A stretch of 64,000 nucleotides of DNA from Virgibacillus proomii (GCF_900162615.1 NZ_FUFN01000010.1:1432149-1496148); one strand, 5' to 3'; positions 8,334-18,256 are shown, counted from the stretch's first letter. A program made the numbers and translations. The notes: a model not told the origin generated them from the sequence alone.

Positions 8334-9641
8334 ATGACTGTAGAAACAAAACTGCCATACGATAAAGAATATATTGAACAGTTTTCCAAAGAAAGAAATG
8401 AGCCTGCATGGATGTTGGAGTTACGTGTTCAAGCTTTAGAACAGGCTGATACATTGGAATTGCCAAAGCCGGATAAAACAAAGATTGGCAAATGGAATTT
8501 TACGGAATTTAAGCATACTGCAACGGGTGAAGAAATTACATCATTAAACCAACTGCCTACTGAAATACAGGAGTTTTTAGATCAGGATAATTTACCTGAA
8601 AACCTGATTATCCAACGTAATCATTCCATAGCTCATAGTAAGCTGAGCAAGGATTTGCAAGATAAAGGCGTTATCTTTACTGATATTTTTACCGCTTTAC
8701 AAAAACACGAAGACTTAGTGAAAAAATTTTATATGAAGGATGCTGTAGCGGTTGATGAGCATCGCTTAACTGCCTTGCATGCTGCTTTAATGAATGGCGG
8801 AGTGTTTGTTTATATCCCTAAAAACGTGATCATAGAGGCTCCGTTACAAACCATTTTTTGGCAGGAAGATCCTGAAGTGGCAATGTTTAATCATGTTCTA
8901 GTTGTAGCTGATGAGGGAAGCTCTTTAACATATGTGGAAAACTATTTCTCACATAACGCAAAAGAAGCAACCGTTGCAAATATCGTAACAGAAGTCATCG
9001 CACATGATAATGCTAAAATTTCATTTGGCGCTGTTGATAACTTTGCTGCAGGAACGACAGCATATAACAACCGTCGCGGCGTTGCATATCGAGATGCAAC
9101 GATTGACTGGGCTTTAGGACAAATGAATGATGGAAATACGGTTTCTGAAAACATAACGTTTTTAATGGGAGAAAACTCATTATCAAATGCAAAAACAGTT
9201 TCCGTCGGACGAGGTAAGCAAACACAGAATTTTACCGCTAAAATTGTGCATCATGGCAAAAATTCAGAAGGCTACATTCTTCAACATGGGGTGATGAAGG
9301 ATAAAGCTACTTCGATTTTTAACGGCATTGGTAAAATTGAACATGGTGCTTCGAAAGCAAATGCAGAGCAGGAATCCCGTGTTCTTATGCTAAGTGATAA
9401 GGCTCGCGGAGATGCTAACCCAATTCTGTTAATTGATGAAGATGATGTAACAGCCGGTCACGCTGCGTCTGTTGGTAGAGTTGATCCGTTACAGCTTTAT
9501 TACTTGATGAGTCGAGGCATTACAAAAGATGAGGCGGAGCGCCTAATTATTCACGGCTTCTTAGCACCAGTTGTTAATCAATTGCCAATTGAAGCAGTGA
9601 AAAATCAATTGACTCAAGTCATTGAAAGGAAGGTATATTAA
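8334..9641 (+). CDS. sufD: Fe-S cluster assembly protein SufD
   Basis: Scaffold partner of SufB and SufC, 435 residues. The right-handed beta-helix core carries the SufBD blocks AFNHVLVVADEGSSLTYVE-like (around 180-200) and GHAASVGRVDPLQLYYLMSRG near the C-terminus. The start ATG 8334 follows AAGGAGG (8321-8327), 17 bp after sufC. It probably forms the SufBC2D complex with the neighbouring products. Confidence 0.95.
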   Translation: MTVETKLPYDKEYIEQFSKERNEPAWMLELRVQALEQADTLELPKPDKTKIGKWNFTEFKHTATGEEITSLNQLPTEIQEFLDQDNLPENLIIQRNHSIAHSKLSKDLQDKGVIFTDIFTALQKHEDLVKKFYMKDAVAVDEHRLTALHAALMNGGVFVYIPKNVIIEAPLQTIFWQEDPEVAMFNHVLVVADEGSSLTYVENYFSHNAKEATVANIVTEVIAHDNAKISFGAVDNFAAGTTAYNNRRGVAYRDATIDWALGQMNDGNTVSENITFLMGENSLSNAKTVSVGRGKQTQNFTAKIVHHGKNSEGYILQHGVMKDKATSIFNGIGKIEHGASKANAEQESRVLMLSDKARGDANPILLIDEDDVTAGHAASVGRVDPLQLYYLMSRGITKDEAERLIIHGFLAPVVNQLPIEAVKNQLTQVIERKVY

Positions 9642-10852
9642 TGGATGTAAAAGCCATTCGTGAGCAATTTCCTATTCTAAATCAGGAAGTGAATGGCCAT
9701 CCTTTTGTCTATTTAGATTCTTCAGCTACATCGCAGAAACCAATTCAAGTGATGGAAGCTGTAGATAACTATTATCGAACATATAATTCCAATGTTCATC
9801 GTGGTGTGCATACACTTGGTACAAAAGCAACTACCGCATATGAGGGTGCTAGAGATAAGGTTCGCCGGTTTATAAATGCAGATAGCACAAAAGAAATTAT
9901 CTTCACAAGAGGAACCACTACTGCGATTAATACAGTTGCTTCCAGTTATGCACGAGCTAACTTAAAAGCTGGGGATGAGATTGTAATTACACCAATGGAA
10001 CATCATAGTAATATCATCCCTTGGCAGCAAGCTGCCAAAGCCACTGGTGCTTCATTAAAATATATTCCGTTACAAGAGGATGGAACGATCCGTTTAGAAG
10101 ATGTAAGGAAAACTGTTACGAAGCAAACAAAAATAGTTGCAATCGCACATGTTTCTAATGTTTTAGGCACGATCAACCCGATCAAAGAAATAGCTGATAT
10201 TGCCCATGAGCATGGTGCAGTAATTATAGTTGATGGTGCACAGGGTGCTCCTCACATGAAGATTGATGTAAAAGCTTTAAATTGCGATTTTTATGCTTTT
10301 TCCGGCCATAAGATGGCAGCTCCGACTGGAATCGGTGTGCTTTATGGAAAGAAAGAAATACTTGAACAGATGGAGCCGGTGGAGTTTGGTGGGGAAATGA
10401 TCGATTTCGTACATCTATATGAATCCACATGGAAAGAGTTGCCGTGGAAGTTTGAAGCTGGTACACCGATTATTGCTGGAGCGATTGGTTTAGGGGCAGC
10501 AATCGATTTTCTTCAGGAAATCGGTATGGATAAAATTACAGAGCATGAGCAAAAGCTTGCTGATTATGCCATGGAGCAGTTAAGAACGATTGAAGGAATA
10601 AGAATCTATGGTCCGGAGCATCGGGCAGCACTAGTGACGTTTAATCTGGATGACATCCACCCGCATGATACAGCTACAGTACTAGATGCAGAAGGAATAG
10701 CTGTACGGGCAGGACATCACTGTGCACAGCCATTAATGCGTTGGCTTGAAGTTACTGCAACGGCACGTGCAAGCTTTTATCTGTATAATACGAAAGAAGA
10801 TGTAGATCGACTAGTAGATGGACTTCGGAAGACAAAGGAGTATTTTTGGTAA
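9641..10852 (+). CDS. sufS: Cysteine desulfurase SufS
   Basis: PLP-dependent group II cysteine desulfurase that takes sulfur from cysteine as a persulfide and hands it to SufU, 403 residues. The PLP lysine is in FSGHKMAAPTGIG and the catalytic Cys in RAGHHCAQPLM. The class V aminotransferase N-terminus YLDSSATSQKP is present. The start codon overlaps the sufD stop (TTAATGG), so translation is coupled. Confidence 0.97.
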   Translation: MDVKAIREQFPILNQEVNGHPFVYLDSSATSQKPIQVMEAVDNYYRTYNSNVHRGVHTLGTKATTAYEGARDKVRRFINADSTKEIIFTRGTTTAINTVASSYARANLKAGDEIVITPMEHHSNIIPWQQAAKATGASLKYIPLQEDGTIRLEDVRKTVTKQTKIVAIAHVSNVLGTINPIKEIADIAHEHGAVIIVDGAQGAPHMKIDVKALNCDFYAFSGHKMAAPTGIGVLYGKKEILEQMEPVEFGGEMIDFVHLYESTWKELPWKFEAGTPIIAGAIGLGAAIDFLQEIGMDKITEHEQKLADYAMEQLRTIEGIRIYGPEHRAALVTFNLDDIHPHDTATVLDAEGIAVRAGHHCAQPLMRWLEVTATARASFYLYNTKEDVDRLVDGLRKTKEYFW

Positions 10853-11292
10853 TGGCTTTAAATAACCTAGATACGCTATACAGGCAAGTAATTATGGATC
10901 ATTATAAAAGCCCGCGAAATAAAGGAAGTTTAGATGGGGACGTTTTAAGTGTCGATATGAATAACCCTACTTGTGGAGATCGGATCCAGCTACATTTACA
11001 AGTGGCCGATGGCATTGTAAAAGATGCAAAGTTTGAAGGAGAAGGTTGCTCCATCAGCATTGCCTCAGCTTCGATGATGACACAGGCAATTAAAGGGTTA
11101 GAGTTGGAGAAGGCACTAAAAATGTCCAACATTTTTTCTAAAATGATGATGGGTGAGAAGGTTGATACGGAAGGACTAGATTTAGGAGATATTGAGGCCC
11201 TACAAGGGGTAGCAAAATTTCCAGCACGTATCAAATGTGCAACTCTTTCGTGGAAAGCCATGGAAAAAGGCGTTAAAGAAAACAGGAAGTAA
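10852..11292 (+). CDS. sufU: Zn-dependent sulfurtransferase SufU
   Basis: Accepts persulfide sulfur from SufS by zinc-ligand exchange and passes it to SufBCD; typical of Gram-positive bacteria. 146 residues. The Zn ligands Cys41 and Asp43 (PTCGDR), the next Cys in GEGCSIS and the third in IKCATLSW are all present. The 18-19 residue insertion that separates SufU from IscU scaffolds lies between the last two. ATG 10852 overlaps the sufS stop; the TTG two codons earlier is less likely. Confidence 0.95.
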   Translation: MALNNLDTLYRQVIMDHYKSPRNKGSLDGDVLSVDMNNPTCGDRIQLHLQVADGIVKDAKFEGEGCSISIASASMMTQAIKGLELEKALKMSNIFSKMMMGEKVDTEGLDLGDIEALQGVAKFPARIKCATLSWKAMEKGVKENRK

Positions 11293-11335
11293 AAATTCCG
11301 AAAAGATTTCATTTTAACCTAAGGAGGGTTTATGA

Positions 11336-12733
11336 ATGGCTAAAAATATGCCAGAAATCGAAGAGTATAAATATGGATTTCGCGATCGTGACGTCTCGGT
11401 CTTTCGTTCAGGCAAAGGGCTAACCCGCGAAGTGGTTGAAGAAATTTCTAGAATGAAAGAAGAACCGCAATGGATGCTTGATTATCGTCTTAAAGCCCTT
11501 GAGCACTTTTATGAGCGTCCAATGCCACAATGGGGCGGAGATCTGTCCGAGTTAAACTTTGATGAAATTGTTTACTATGTAAAACCATCAGAAAAACAAG
11601 GAAGAACTTGGGATGAAGTTCCGGAAGAAATTAAACGGACTTTTGATAAACTGGGAATTCCTGAAGCCGAACAAAAATATTTGGCAGGTGTATCTGCTCA
11701 GTACGAATCAGAAGTTGTTTACCACAGCCTAAAAGAAGACCTGGAAGAACTCGGAATCGTATTTAAAGATACAGATACAGCTTTAAAAGAAAACGAAGAA
11801 CTGTTTAAAGAATATTTTGGTAAAGTTATTCCAGCAACGGATAATAAATTCGCAGCATTAAATTCTGCTGTTTGGTCTGGCGGCTCATTTATTTATGTGC
11901 CAAAAGGGGTAAAGACCACAACACCACTCCAAGCATATTTCCGAATTAATTCAGAAAACATGGGACAATTTGAAAGAACATTAATCATCGTGGATGAAGG
12001 TGCTTCTGTCCATTATGTAGAAGGATGTACAGCACCTATTTATACAACAAACTCATTGCACAGTGCCGTTGTTGAGATCTTTGTTAAAAAAGATGGATAC
12101 TGCCGATATACAACCATCCAAAACTGGGCAAATAATGTATATAACCTAGTTACAAAACGTGCAACCTGTGATGAGAATGCCACAATGGAATGGATCGATG
12201 GTAACATTGGTTCGAAAATAACAATGAAATATCCTGCTGTTCTTCTAAAAGGTGAGGGTGCTCGAGGATTAACTCTATCCATTGCGCTTGCTGGTAAAGG
12301 ACAACTACAGGATGCTGGTGCCAAAATGCATCATTTAGCACCAAACACATCCTCATCCATTGTTTCTAAATCCATCTCTAAACATGGTGGCAAAGTAACG
12401 TATCGCGGTCTGGTACATTTTGGACGTAAAGCAACAGGCGCACGCTCCAATATCGAGTGTGATACGTTAATTATGGATAATGAATCAACTTCTGATACAA
12501 TTCCATACAACGAAATCAATAACGACAATATTTCATTGGAACACGAAGCAAAAGTTTCCAAGGTATCTGAAGAACAACTATTCTATTTGATGAGCCGTGG
12601 CTTATCTGAACAAGAAGCTACAGATATGATTGTAATGGGCTTTATTGAACCATTTACAAGAGAGCTACCAATGGAATACGCCGTAGAAATGAACCGTTTG
12701 ATCAGCTTCGAGATGGAAGGAAGTATTGGTTAA
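11336..12733 (+). CDS. sufB: Fe-S cluster assembly protein SufB
   Basis: Main scaffold on which the nascent cluster forms, 465 residues. Blocks typical of SufB are YGFRDRDVSVFRSGKGL at the start, VPKGVKTTTPLQAYFRIN, GCTAPIYTTNSLHSAVVEI and the C-terminal MDNESTSDTIPYNEI. The start follows AAGGAGG. It is the last gene of the suf operon and ends about 80 bases before a strong terminator. Confidence 0.97.
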   Translation: MAKNMPEIEEYKYGFRDRDVSVFRSGKGLTREVVEEISRMKEEPQWMLDYRLKALEHFYERPMPQWGGDLSELNFDEIVYYVKPSEKQGRTWDEVPEEIKRTFDKLGIPEAEQKYLAGVSAQYESEVVYHSLKEDLEELGIVFKDTDTALKENEELFKEYFGKVIPATDNKFAALNSAVWSGGSFIYVPKGVKTTTPLQAYFRINSENMGQFERTLIIVDEGASVHYVEGCTAPIYTTNSLHSAVVEIFVKKDGYCRYTTIQNWANNVYNLVTKRATCDENATMEWIDGNIGSKITMKYPAVLLKGEGARGLTLSIALAGKGQLQDAGAKMHHLAPNTSSSIVSKSISKHGGKVTYRGLVHFGRKATGARSNIECDTLIMDNESTSDTIPYNEINNDNISLEHEAKVSKVSEEQLFYLMSRGLSEQEATDMIVMGFIEPFTRELPMEYAVEMNRLISFEMEGSIG

Positions 12734-12810
12734 GGCTTTATATCAACGTATTTATGAGAGTGTGAGGAATAACACCCACAATTCACCATAATTTATTGAT
12801 TAATTTAATT

Positions 12811-12883
12811 ACTGCTGATACATTTTTATTGCATCAACGTCTATTTTCTAAGTGATGTGCAATTATGTATCAGCAGTTTTTTT
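12811..12883 (+). terminator. Long terminator hairpin of the suf operon
   Basis: The outer stem ACTGCTGATACAT / ATGTATCAGCAGT encloses a second stem TTGCATCA / TGATGTGCAA and is followed by TTTTTTTAT. Confidence 0.9.
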
Positions 12884-13469
12884 ATGCTTGCACTTTAATC
12901 AAGAAAGTAAAAAGTAGCATTTATTTCAAATGACTATGATAAGTTACATGCTATTTTACAAATAAAGGATGACGAATTTCAAATACATCCGAGATGGAAT
13001 GTGAACTTTTTGGTTCATGAAAGTCAAATGACAATCAATCATAGTGAACCAGAATAACTGATAAAACTGTGTTGTGAAATTCTTGCTGAAAGCTGAATGA
13101 GTTATTTTTTCCTGAGTATGGGTACCGGATTTATACCTTATAATTTTTGCATTTATTCATACGTTAATGTATTTAAATTTTTAGTTCTTATAAAAACTGT
13201 CATAGAAGCGGAAGCGTAACCCTATATAGAGAAAACCTCATCCCTCATCTCAAAATCCATTACTTTTTTGGGATTCTCTTGAAAGTTTTTCTATTCCTAA
13301 AACATTTTAATAACTTTTATACTTTTAGTATAATGCTACTTAAAAGGGATTGAATTTATTACTAATTGAGACGAGAAGAGAAGGCAATCAAGGATTTTGT
13401 GTAGGGGAAATATCATGGTTGAAAACTCGTTTTGATTATTAAAAATTCAATTCAAAGGAGAATGATAAA
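12884..13469 (+). other. Gap with a possible gene remnant and one promoter
   Basis: No intact gene. One frame (12914-13057) reads an unrecognised 47-residue fragment ending IHPRWNVNFLVHESQMTIN with no start codon; it may be a decayed gene tail. TATAAT at 13329-13334 is a likely -10 box for the small membrane gene at 13470; its -35 is weak. Confidence 0.4.
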
Positions 13470-13703
13470 TTGAAAAAAATTATTATATTTTCGATCAGCT
13501 TTATATTGCTATTTTTGCTATTTCAGGTTTCAGCTGGTTTACTTCTTACATTAATTTACGCTCCAGACATAACAGAGACTTGGAATATAAATGCTAATTT
13601 ATCTCAGACAGTTGTTTTAAAAAGTTCTTCTTTTTTGATTCCATTATTATTTACTTTGCTTTCTGCACTAATAGCTTATTTTATCTCGAAAAAATTCGTG
13701 TAG
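13470..13703 (+). CDS. Small two-helix membrane protein
   Basis: 77 residues with two clear hydrophobic segments (about 4-28 and 55-72) joined by a polar loop of about 25 residues, ending in the basic ISKKFV. The TTG start follows AAAGGAG at the right distance, which supports expression. The first segment could be a signal anchor. I do not recognise the family. It stands alone between the suf terminator and a decayed region. Confidence 0.6.
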   Translation: MKKIIIFSISFILLFLLFQVSAGLLLTLIYAPDITETWNINANLSQTVVLKSSSFLIPLLFTLLSALIAYFISKKFV

Positions 13704-13782
13704 AATCTAGACAAAAGCGATTTTTATTTAAGAAAGTGGATTGATGAAATGATCAAAGGTATACGTAGTTTTATTTTCTTTG

Positions 13783-13908
13783 ATGATTTTAATTTTTCTA
13801 CTGTCACTTGTAATCGATCTATTATATATGGAGTTATATATTTTAAATGTTTTATTTATGTCATATGCTCTTATTTTACATTACAAATATTTACAGAAGG
13901 AATATTAA
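13783..13908 (+). pseudogene. Remnant of a small membrane protein
   Basis: From ATG 13783 one frame reads 41 residues, MILIFLLSLVIDLLYMELY and on to ILHYKYLQKEY, then stops. Upstream coding-like sequence (ATGATCAAAGGT at 13749) is in another frame, so a frameshift has probably broken a small membrane protein related in style to the one at 13470. The hydrophobic pattern is the only evidence. Confidence 0.3.
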
Positions 13909-14345
13909 ATGTTGCCACATGAATGGTTTCATTAGCCTATCGTGCTCTTTTTGTTCATTGAATTACCTTAATATTTTAAATATTAAAGTGAAGTTGCTAA
14001 TGCTAAAAAGTAGAGATTGGACTAGTTTAAGACTACTACGTCTTATATCTTCATCAGCTCTTGTATTTAATTTATTCTTTGTCAAACCAGATGTTCAGGA
14101 ATAGTTTGTATTTTTGTGATTCATTTGTGTAATAAAGCAATTCACCAATTTGTTATATATAAAGTTATGAATGATTATCATTTTTATAGATTCATTTATT
14201 TTCTTTTGGTCATTAATTGTTTTAGCTATGAGGCAGATAGTTTACTTACTATAGTATTGTGTACAATTTAGAATGGTTTGCTAGTTTAAAAAAATAACAA
14301 ATAGACAAAAGAAAGAATACTAATTCTGGTTCTTAATTATTAAAA
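13909..14345 (+). other. AT-rich stretch without a recognisable feature
   Basis: No ribosome-bound frame, hairpin or repeat could be supported here. An 85-codon open frame (13847-14104) has no ribosome site and an unlikely composition. Confidence 0.5.
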
Positions 14346-14355
14346 AAATAGGAGC

Positions 14356-14502
14356 AGTAAAACGACACAGCAATTGCAACAAGGGCAGCAGGCAAGGAAA
14401 ACAGCATACAAACTCAAGCTGTACAACAGGCAATAGTCCAACGTAAATCAAATGCAGTACAACAATTACAGTTTTCTCAAAATATTATGGATATGAGTTA
14501 AG
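14356..14502 (+). pseudogene. Damaged small gene ahead of a CotF-like gene
   Basis: An AGGAG ribosome site (14350-14354) is followed by a Gln-rich coding stretch with no start codon. It reads KTTQQLQQGQQA in one frame, then KENSIQTQAVQQAIVQRKS and MDMS before TAA in another, so one frameshift and a lost start are implied. The composition recalls small spore proteins (gamma-type SASP or coat-associated). That is an impression, helped by the coat-type gene next door. Confidence 0.3.
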
Positions 14503-14554
14503 AACCCATTTTCTTTTTAATTCATATACTAGAAGTGAATATAAGAAAAGGAGA

Positions 14555-15046
14555 ATGGTTATGTCTGATCATCCAAAAACGCTTGCATGGCATGAAACAC
14601 TTGAAATTCATGAATTAGTTGCATTTCAGTCCATCGGTTTAATGAAGTTGAAAAAAGCAGTAAATCAGGGAATTCGAGATAAAAAGCTATATAATATTTA
14701 CTTGCGAACCATTGACGAATTGGAAATGAATTTGAGGGAGCTTTTGAAATTTTATCCATATGCACCACATCCGGGAGAGTCAAGTGATTACCGTACAGAT
14801 GATAGTTTCTTAGCTGGGGATTTACTAAGCTTTTCCAAAGCAGCTGTTCGAAATTATGCTATTGCAATTACAGAAACTGCTACACCAGCAGTAAGAGAAA
14901 TTCTTAAGGAACAATTAAATAAAGCAATTGACTCCCACGAGCGTATCTTCACTTATATGTATCGCAAAGGTTTATATCCAGCTTATGATCTAAATAAAAT
15001 ATTACAAAATGATATAAAGCTTGCTAATAAAGCATTATCCATGTAG
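14555..15046 (+). CDS. CotF-family spore coat protein
   Basis: About 160 residues, mostly helical, with a CotF-type four-helix (ferritin-like) region from roughly residue 15 to 160: LAWHETLEIHELVAFQSIGLMKLKKAV, then YPAYDLNKILQNDIK near the end. Proteins of this family (CotF, YhcQ, YusN) are spore-coat or spore-associated, so the organism is likely a spore former. The start is ATG 14555 or, two codons on, ATG 14561 behind AAAGGAG. The B. subtilis homologue YusN also sits in the yus region, which fits the synteny. Confidence 0.75.
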   Translation: MVMSDHPKTLAWHETLEIHELVAFQSIGLMKLKKAVNQGIRDKKLYNIYLRTIDELEMNLRELLKFYPYAPHPGESSDYRTDDSFLAGDLLSFSKAAVRNYAIAITETATPAVREILKEQLNKAIDSHERIFTYMYRKGLYPAYDLNKILQNDIKLANKALSM

Positions 15047-15103
15047 AGATGATTACTTTATACAATAAACGGGAAATAAAAATTGAATTAACAAACGCTA
15101 GGC

Positions 15104-15147
15104 AACAGCTCATTGTAGAAAGATACATATGAGCTGTTTATTTTTTA
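15104..15147 (+). terminator. Terminator after the CotF-like gene
   Basis: AACAGCTCAT / ATGAGCTGTT stem followed by TATTTTTTAA. Confidence 0.85.
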
Positions 15148-15304
15148 AAAAATAATTCATAATCAAATCTTCATTACGAGCTTTTTAAGTGCTAACTATA
15201 TAATTTGGTTTGTCCCTCATGAAATATTTTAAAAGTTAATCTATTGTACTATATGGTTAAATACGTTAACTTAGTGTATAATCAAATAAAATTAAAATTT
15301 TCAG

Positions 15305-15859
15305 GTGGGGGAGATACAAATAAGAGGGGAATCAGTCTATTTAAGGACTATCATTAAACAGGATATGTTGAGTTTTTATCAAGCTGTTCAAGATGAAGAA
15401 ATAAGGTATATGACGGGAACGAAAAATATATTTTCGTTAGAACAACTGTATGAACACTATGATCGAATAAGCAGTGATAAAACACGCTATGATTTTGCAA
15501 TTTGTTTGGTAAGTGATGATCAAATAATTGGTGATTTATCTATCTTAGATATTGAACAAACGGATCGCAAAGCAGGGTTCAGGATTTCCTTACATAATCA
15601 AAACTACTTCAATAAAGGTTATGGTACGGAAGCTGTTCAACTAGCCCTTGCCTTTGTTTTTGAAAAAATCAATCTCAATAGGCTACAACTAGAAGTTTAT
15701 TCTCATAATATACGTGGTATGAAGTCCTATGAGAAAGCAGGATTTAAACGAGAAGGAGTTATTAGAGAGTCTATCTTGTTAAATGATGTCTATTTTGATG
15801 AAATCATTATGGGAATGTTGCAAAAAGAATATTATCAAATAAAAAACGGAACAAAATAG
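15305..15859 (+). CDS. GNAT-family N-acetyltransferase
   Basis: A 184-residue acetyltransferase of the RimJ/SpeG-like group that would transfer acetyl from acetyl-CoA to an amine. It has the N-terminal beta strand VYLRTI, motif A region HNQNYFNKGYGTEAVQLAL (acetyl-CoA loop), and NIRGMKSYEKAGFKREGVIRES near the end. Substrate unknown. The GTG at 15305 has no ribosome site before it; GGGGGAG (15307-15313) instead precedes ATA 15314, so the start may be mutated or non-canonical. It stands alone, with a hairpin 60 bases downstream. Confidence 0.8.
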   Translation: MGEIQIRGESVYLRTIIKQDMLSFYQAVQDEEIRYMTGTKNIFSLEQLYEHYDRISSDKTRYDFAICLVSDDQIIGDLSILDIEQTDRKAGFRISLHNQNYFNKGYGTEAVQLALAFVFEKINLNRLQLEVYSHNIRGMKSYEKAGFKREGVIRESILLNDVYFDEIIMGMLQKEYYQIKNGTK

Positions 15860-15920
15860 TAAATCAAGAGCGGTTATAGTAGTCATGTGTTAGCGCTGTT
15901 TTAAGGCACAAGTAGAAAAA

Positions 15921-15962
15921 ACGAAGCCTTGGTAAACATCCATATTTACCAAGGCTTCGTTT
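15921..15962 (+). terminator. Strong bidirectional terminator hairpin
   Basis: ACGAAGCCTTGGTAAA / TTTACCAAGGCTTCGT, a perfect 16-bp stem with a T run on the plus strand and A run on the other side. Confidence 0.85.
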
Positions 15963-16495
15963 AATCCATTCCTTTCTTAAGAGGCTAAAAATGCAGATGT
16001 CATAAAATTGTCCAAATCTGAAGAATTCCTTCCTTAGAACACCTTCTTTTATAAAACCACATTTTTCATAAGAGCGAATGCTGGTTTATGAAAGCTAAAT
16101 ACTTGTAGTTTTATCTTATAAACGTTTATATAATGGAAAATGAATGAAATTAAGGTGCGCATTGCGTCTGTGCCTAAACCTTTTCGTTGCCACGCTTCGC
16201 TTCACCAATGAAATTTCAACATGGCATGTACTATTTTTCCAATTAATCTTAAAATTCCTTTTATCCTTTTTTCAAAAACTCCAAATATGAATGTTTCTTT
16301 TCTTCCACTAATACCTTGAAACAAGGTAGTCTGATCTTCAGATGTGCTCGGAAACAGGATATTGTCATTAGCTAGCAGTAATGAAATTGTTTCGTTATCG
16401 ATTTTTACAAAAGTACTTAACTCATTTAGTGACATTGGTTGTAATGTAATCTTTTCCCCATTAAGAAACGCGTCAAAGTATTTCTTTATCATCAT
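15962..16495 (-). pseudogene. GNAT acetyltransferase pseudogene
   Basis: Minus-strand frames together spell a GNAT enzyme. The first 75 residues run from MMIKKYFDAFLNGEK to IFGVFEKR; then come a piece CHVEISLVKRS in another frame, the acetyl-CoA motif QRKGLGTDAMRTLISFIFHY in a third, and RSYEKCGFIKEGVLRKEFF in yet another. At least three frameshifts separate these pieces, so no functional product is expected. It converges with the intact GNAT gene at 15305 and may be an old paralogue. Confidence 0.7.
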
Positions 16496-16839
16496 TAATC
16501 CCCTTTATTTAAGGGTTGCAGTATGGAGAAACAACCCAATGATTAGTTGTTAAAATAAGTTCTTTACTGCAATTTTCAATAACATATATTCACACATCCT
16601 TCTTTGTAATTAATACTATTATAATAGTGTTTATCTTCTAAAAGTACAACAACAGCAGTTTTTATCGTGCAAACTAGAAATATAAGATCATCATTAATAG
16701 TGCTGTATAATACAAGAACATTGCGAACCTTTAGATGAGAGATTTCAATTGTTCAGCCATAATGATTGTTAGATATTGAGCAATCCTTCTTCAATTTAGA
16801 GTGTAACTTACCGATATTTAAAACAGAAGGGAGGGATAG
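16496..16839 (+). other. Intergenic stretch
   Basis: AT-rich. It contains the upstream region of the coiled-coil gene, with a GAAGGGAGGG ribosome site at its end. No other feature could be supported. Confidence 0.5.
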
Positions 16840-17535
16840 ATGTTGAAGATTTCCCATAGCAATGAGGCGCTGAGTAATGTATGGTTTGTTGCAAAGCCAA
16901 ATAAAGCCGCTTTACATACACCTTTATCAAAAATTTACCAAGATAGTGTTCGTATCAGTGGGCAGGCTTTTCAGTTATTTAATGGAATAAAGGGTAAAAA
17001 ACAGAACTTAATGATTGAAAGCTTAATGAAACAACGGGAATCCCTGGTGGAAATGAAGAATACTTTGACGGAGCAGACACTTGAAGCTGGTAATGATATT
17101 TCAAGCATTCAAGAGCAATTAAAGGAATTTGAAAAGCAAATTACTGAGTTAGATAATGAAATTGCTAAGCAGCAAATGGAAGAACACAACAGGGTATTTG
17201 GCAAAGAAGAACAGGTGAAAAAGACTCCTCAATCAGAAGAGGAACAAATAGTAGCCCAGGCAACTTTGCTAGGCCAAGCAAAAAATATGAAGCGTGTGTT
17301 CAAAGGGATGGAGCGTGAAAAAAATATTCTTGAAAGTGAAATGAAGTTAGATGCCAGTAGAGGGATCTATAGTGAACGAAAGCAAGAAAAACTAATTAAG
17401 CTAAAAGAAAAGCTCCAAACCGTCCAAGAACAAGTAAAGGAAAAAATGCAGCAACCAACAGATACATCTGTTATTGCTGAAAACAGTATAGACCAAGAAA
17501 TTAGTGAACCGGAAGAATCTGTAAAAAGCCATTGA
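16840..17535 (+). CDS. Coiled-coil protein of unknown function
   Basis: 231 residues, highly charged and rich in Glu, Lys and Gln. A heptad-like coiled coil runs from about residue 55 to 110 (LMKQRESLVEMKNTLTEQTL) and a second from about 145 to 205. There is no signal peptide or membrane segment. The Ser/Glu-rich tail is probably disordered. ATG 16840 follows GGGAGGG. Proteins of this look turn up next to structural or secretion genes, but nothing nearby points to a role. I do not recognise the family. Confidence 0.6.
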   Translation: MLKISHSNEALSNVWFVAKPNKAALHTPLSKIYQDSVRISGQAFQLFNGIKGKKQNLMIESLMKQRESLVEMKNTLTEQTLEAGNDISSIQEQLKEFEKQITELDNEIAKQQMEEHNRVFGKEEQVKKTPQSEEEQIVAQATLLGQAKNMKRVFKGMEREKNILESEMKLDASRGIYSERKQEKLIKLKEKLQTVQEQVKEKMQQPTDTSVIAENSIDQEISEPEESVKSH

Positions 17536-18242
17536 TGAAACAACATTTTATTTATTTAAGTTAATAAACGAAACTCCTTGTCATTATCATGTTTGTGACT
17601 TAAGGTGTTTTTGGTCTTTGATCGGTTAAGATTATCTGCTATTAAGTCAAAGTTTATATGAGATAGAGCTAGAGAATATATCTTTTTTAAATCATAATAA
17701 TTATGTTATAAAACCGTTAGAAAGCTTTAATAACTAATCAAAAACACAAACGCTGATTAGAAATTATCTAAGATCAAAAGGGCATTTTATAGTAGCTTTA
17801 TGTTGAGCGAAGTAAATAAATTATTAGATTCGGTGATGAAACAACATAAAAATGTTATTTGCACTTATTAATCTCGCATTTAAGGAGGCTTAGACTCCTA
17901 CCATTCAAGTTGATAAAGAACAGAAAGAAGTTTAAGTGGGTGCCAATGCTTTACTATCTGATTTATTTTGATGGATACTGCAAGGAACGTCTCGACAACG
18001 TCAAATTGCACAAGTTATAGACTCATATAAATAGTATTTTTTCCTTTTTTAACGATTTGTAGTTTTAGCCGTTTCCCACTTTAAAGAGAAAAGCCTCTCG
18101 AATGAATTTACGCTTGAACAGACAATTAAATGTCTTTTTTGTGAAAAACATGTATATTAGAAATAAGCAGGTTAGAATAGTTGATGGAAAGGGTATCGCC
18201 TCGTTTTATAAAAATCGTAATTACTTTGTATCCAACAATAAT
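17536..18242 (+). other. Gene-free stretch of degenerate sequence
   Basis: No open frame with a ribosome site. The words GATGAAACAACAT occur at 17533 and 17834. Fragments such as AGCCGTTTCCCACTTTAAAGAG (about 18068) recall pieces of repeat families C and D. It may be a graveyard of intergenic repeats. Confidence 0.35.
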
Positions 18243-18256
18243 GGGGGATGATAAGT

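Noticed and set aside
13847..14104. 85-codon open frame
   Set aside because: No ribosome site, odd Cys- and Ser-rich composition and overlap with a better-supported membrane-protein remnant in another frame.
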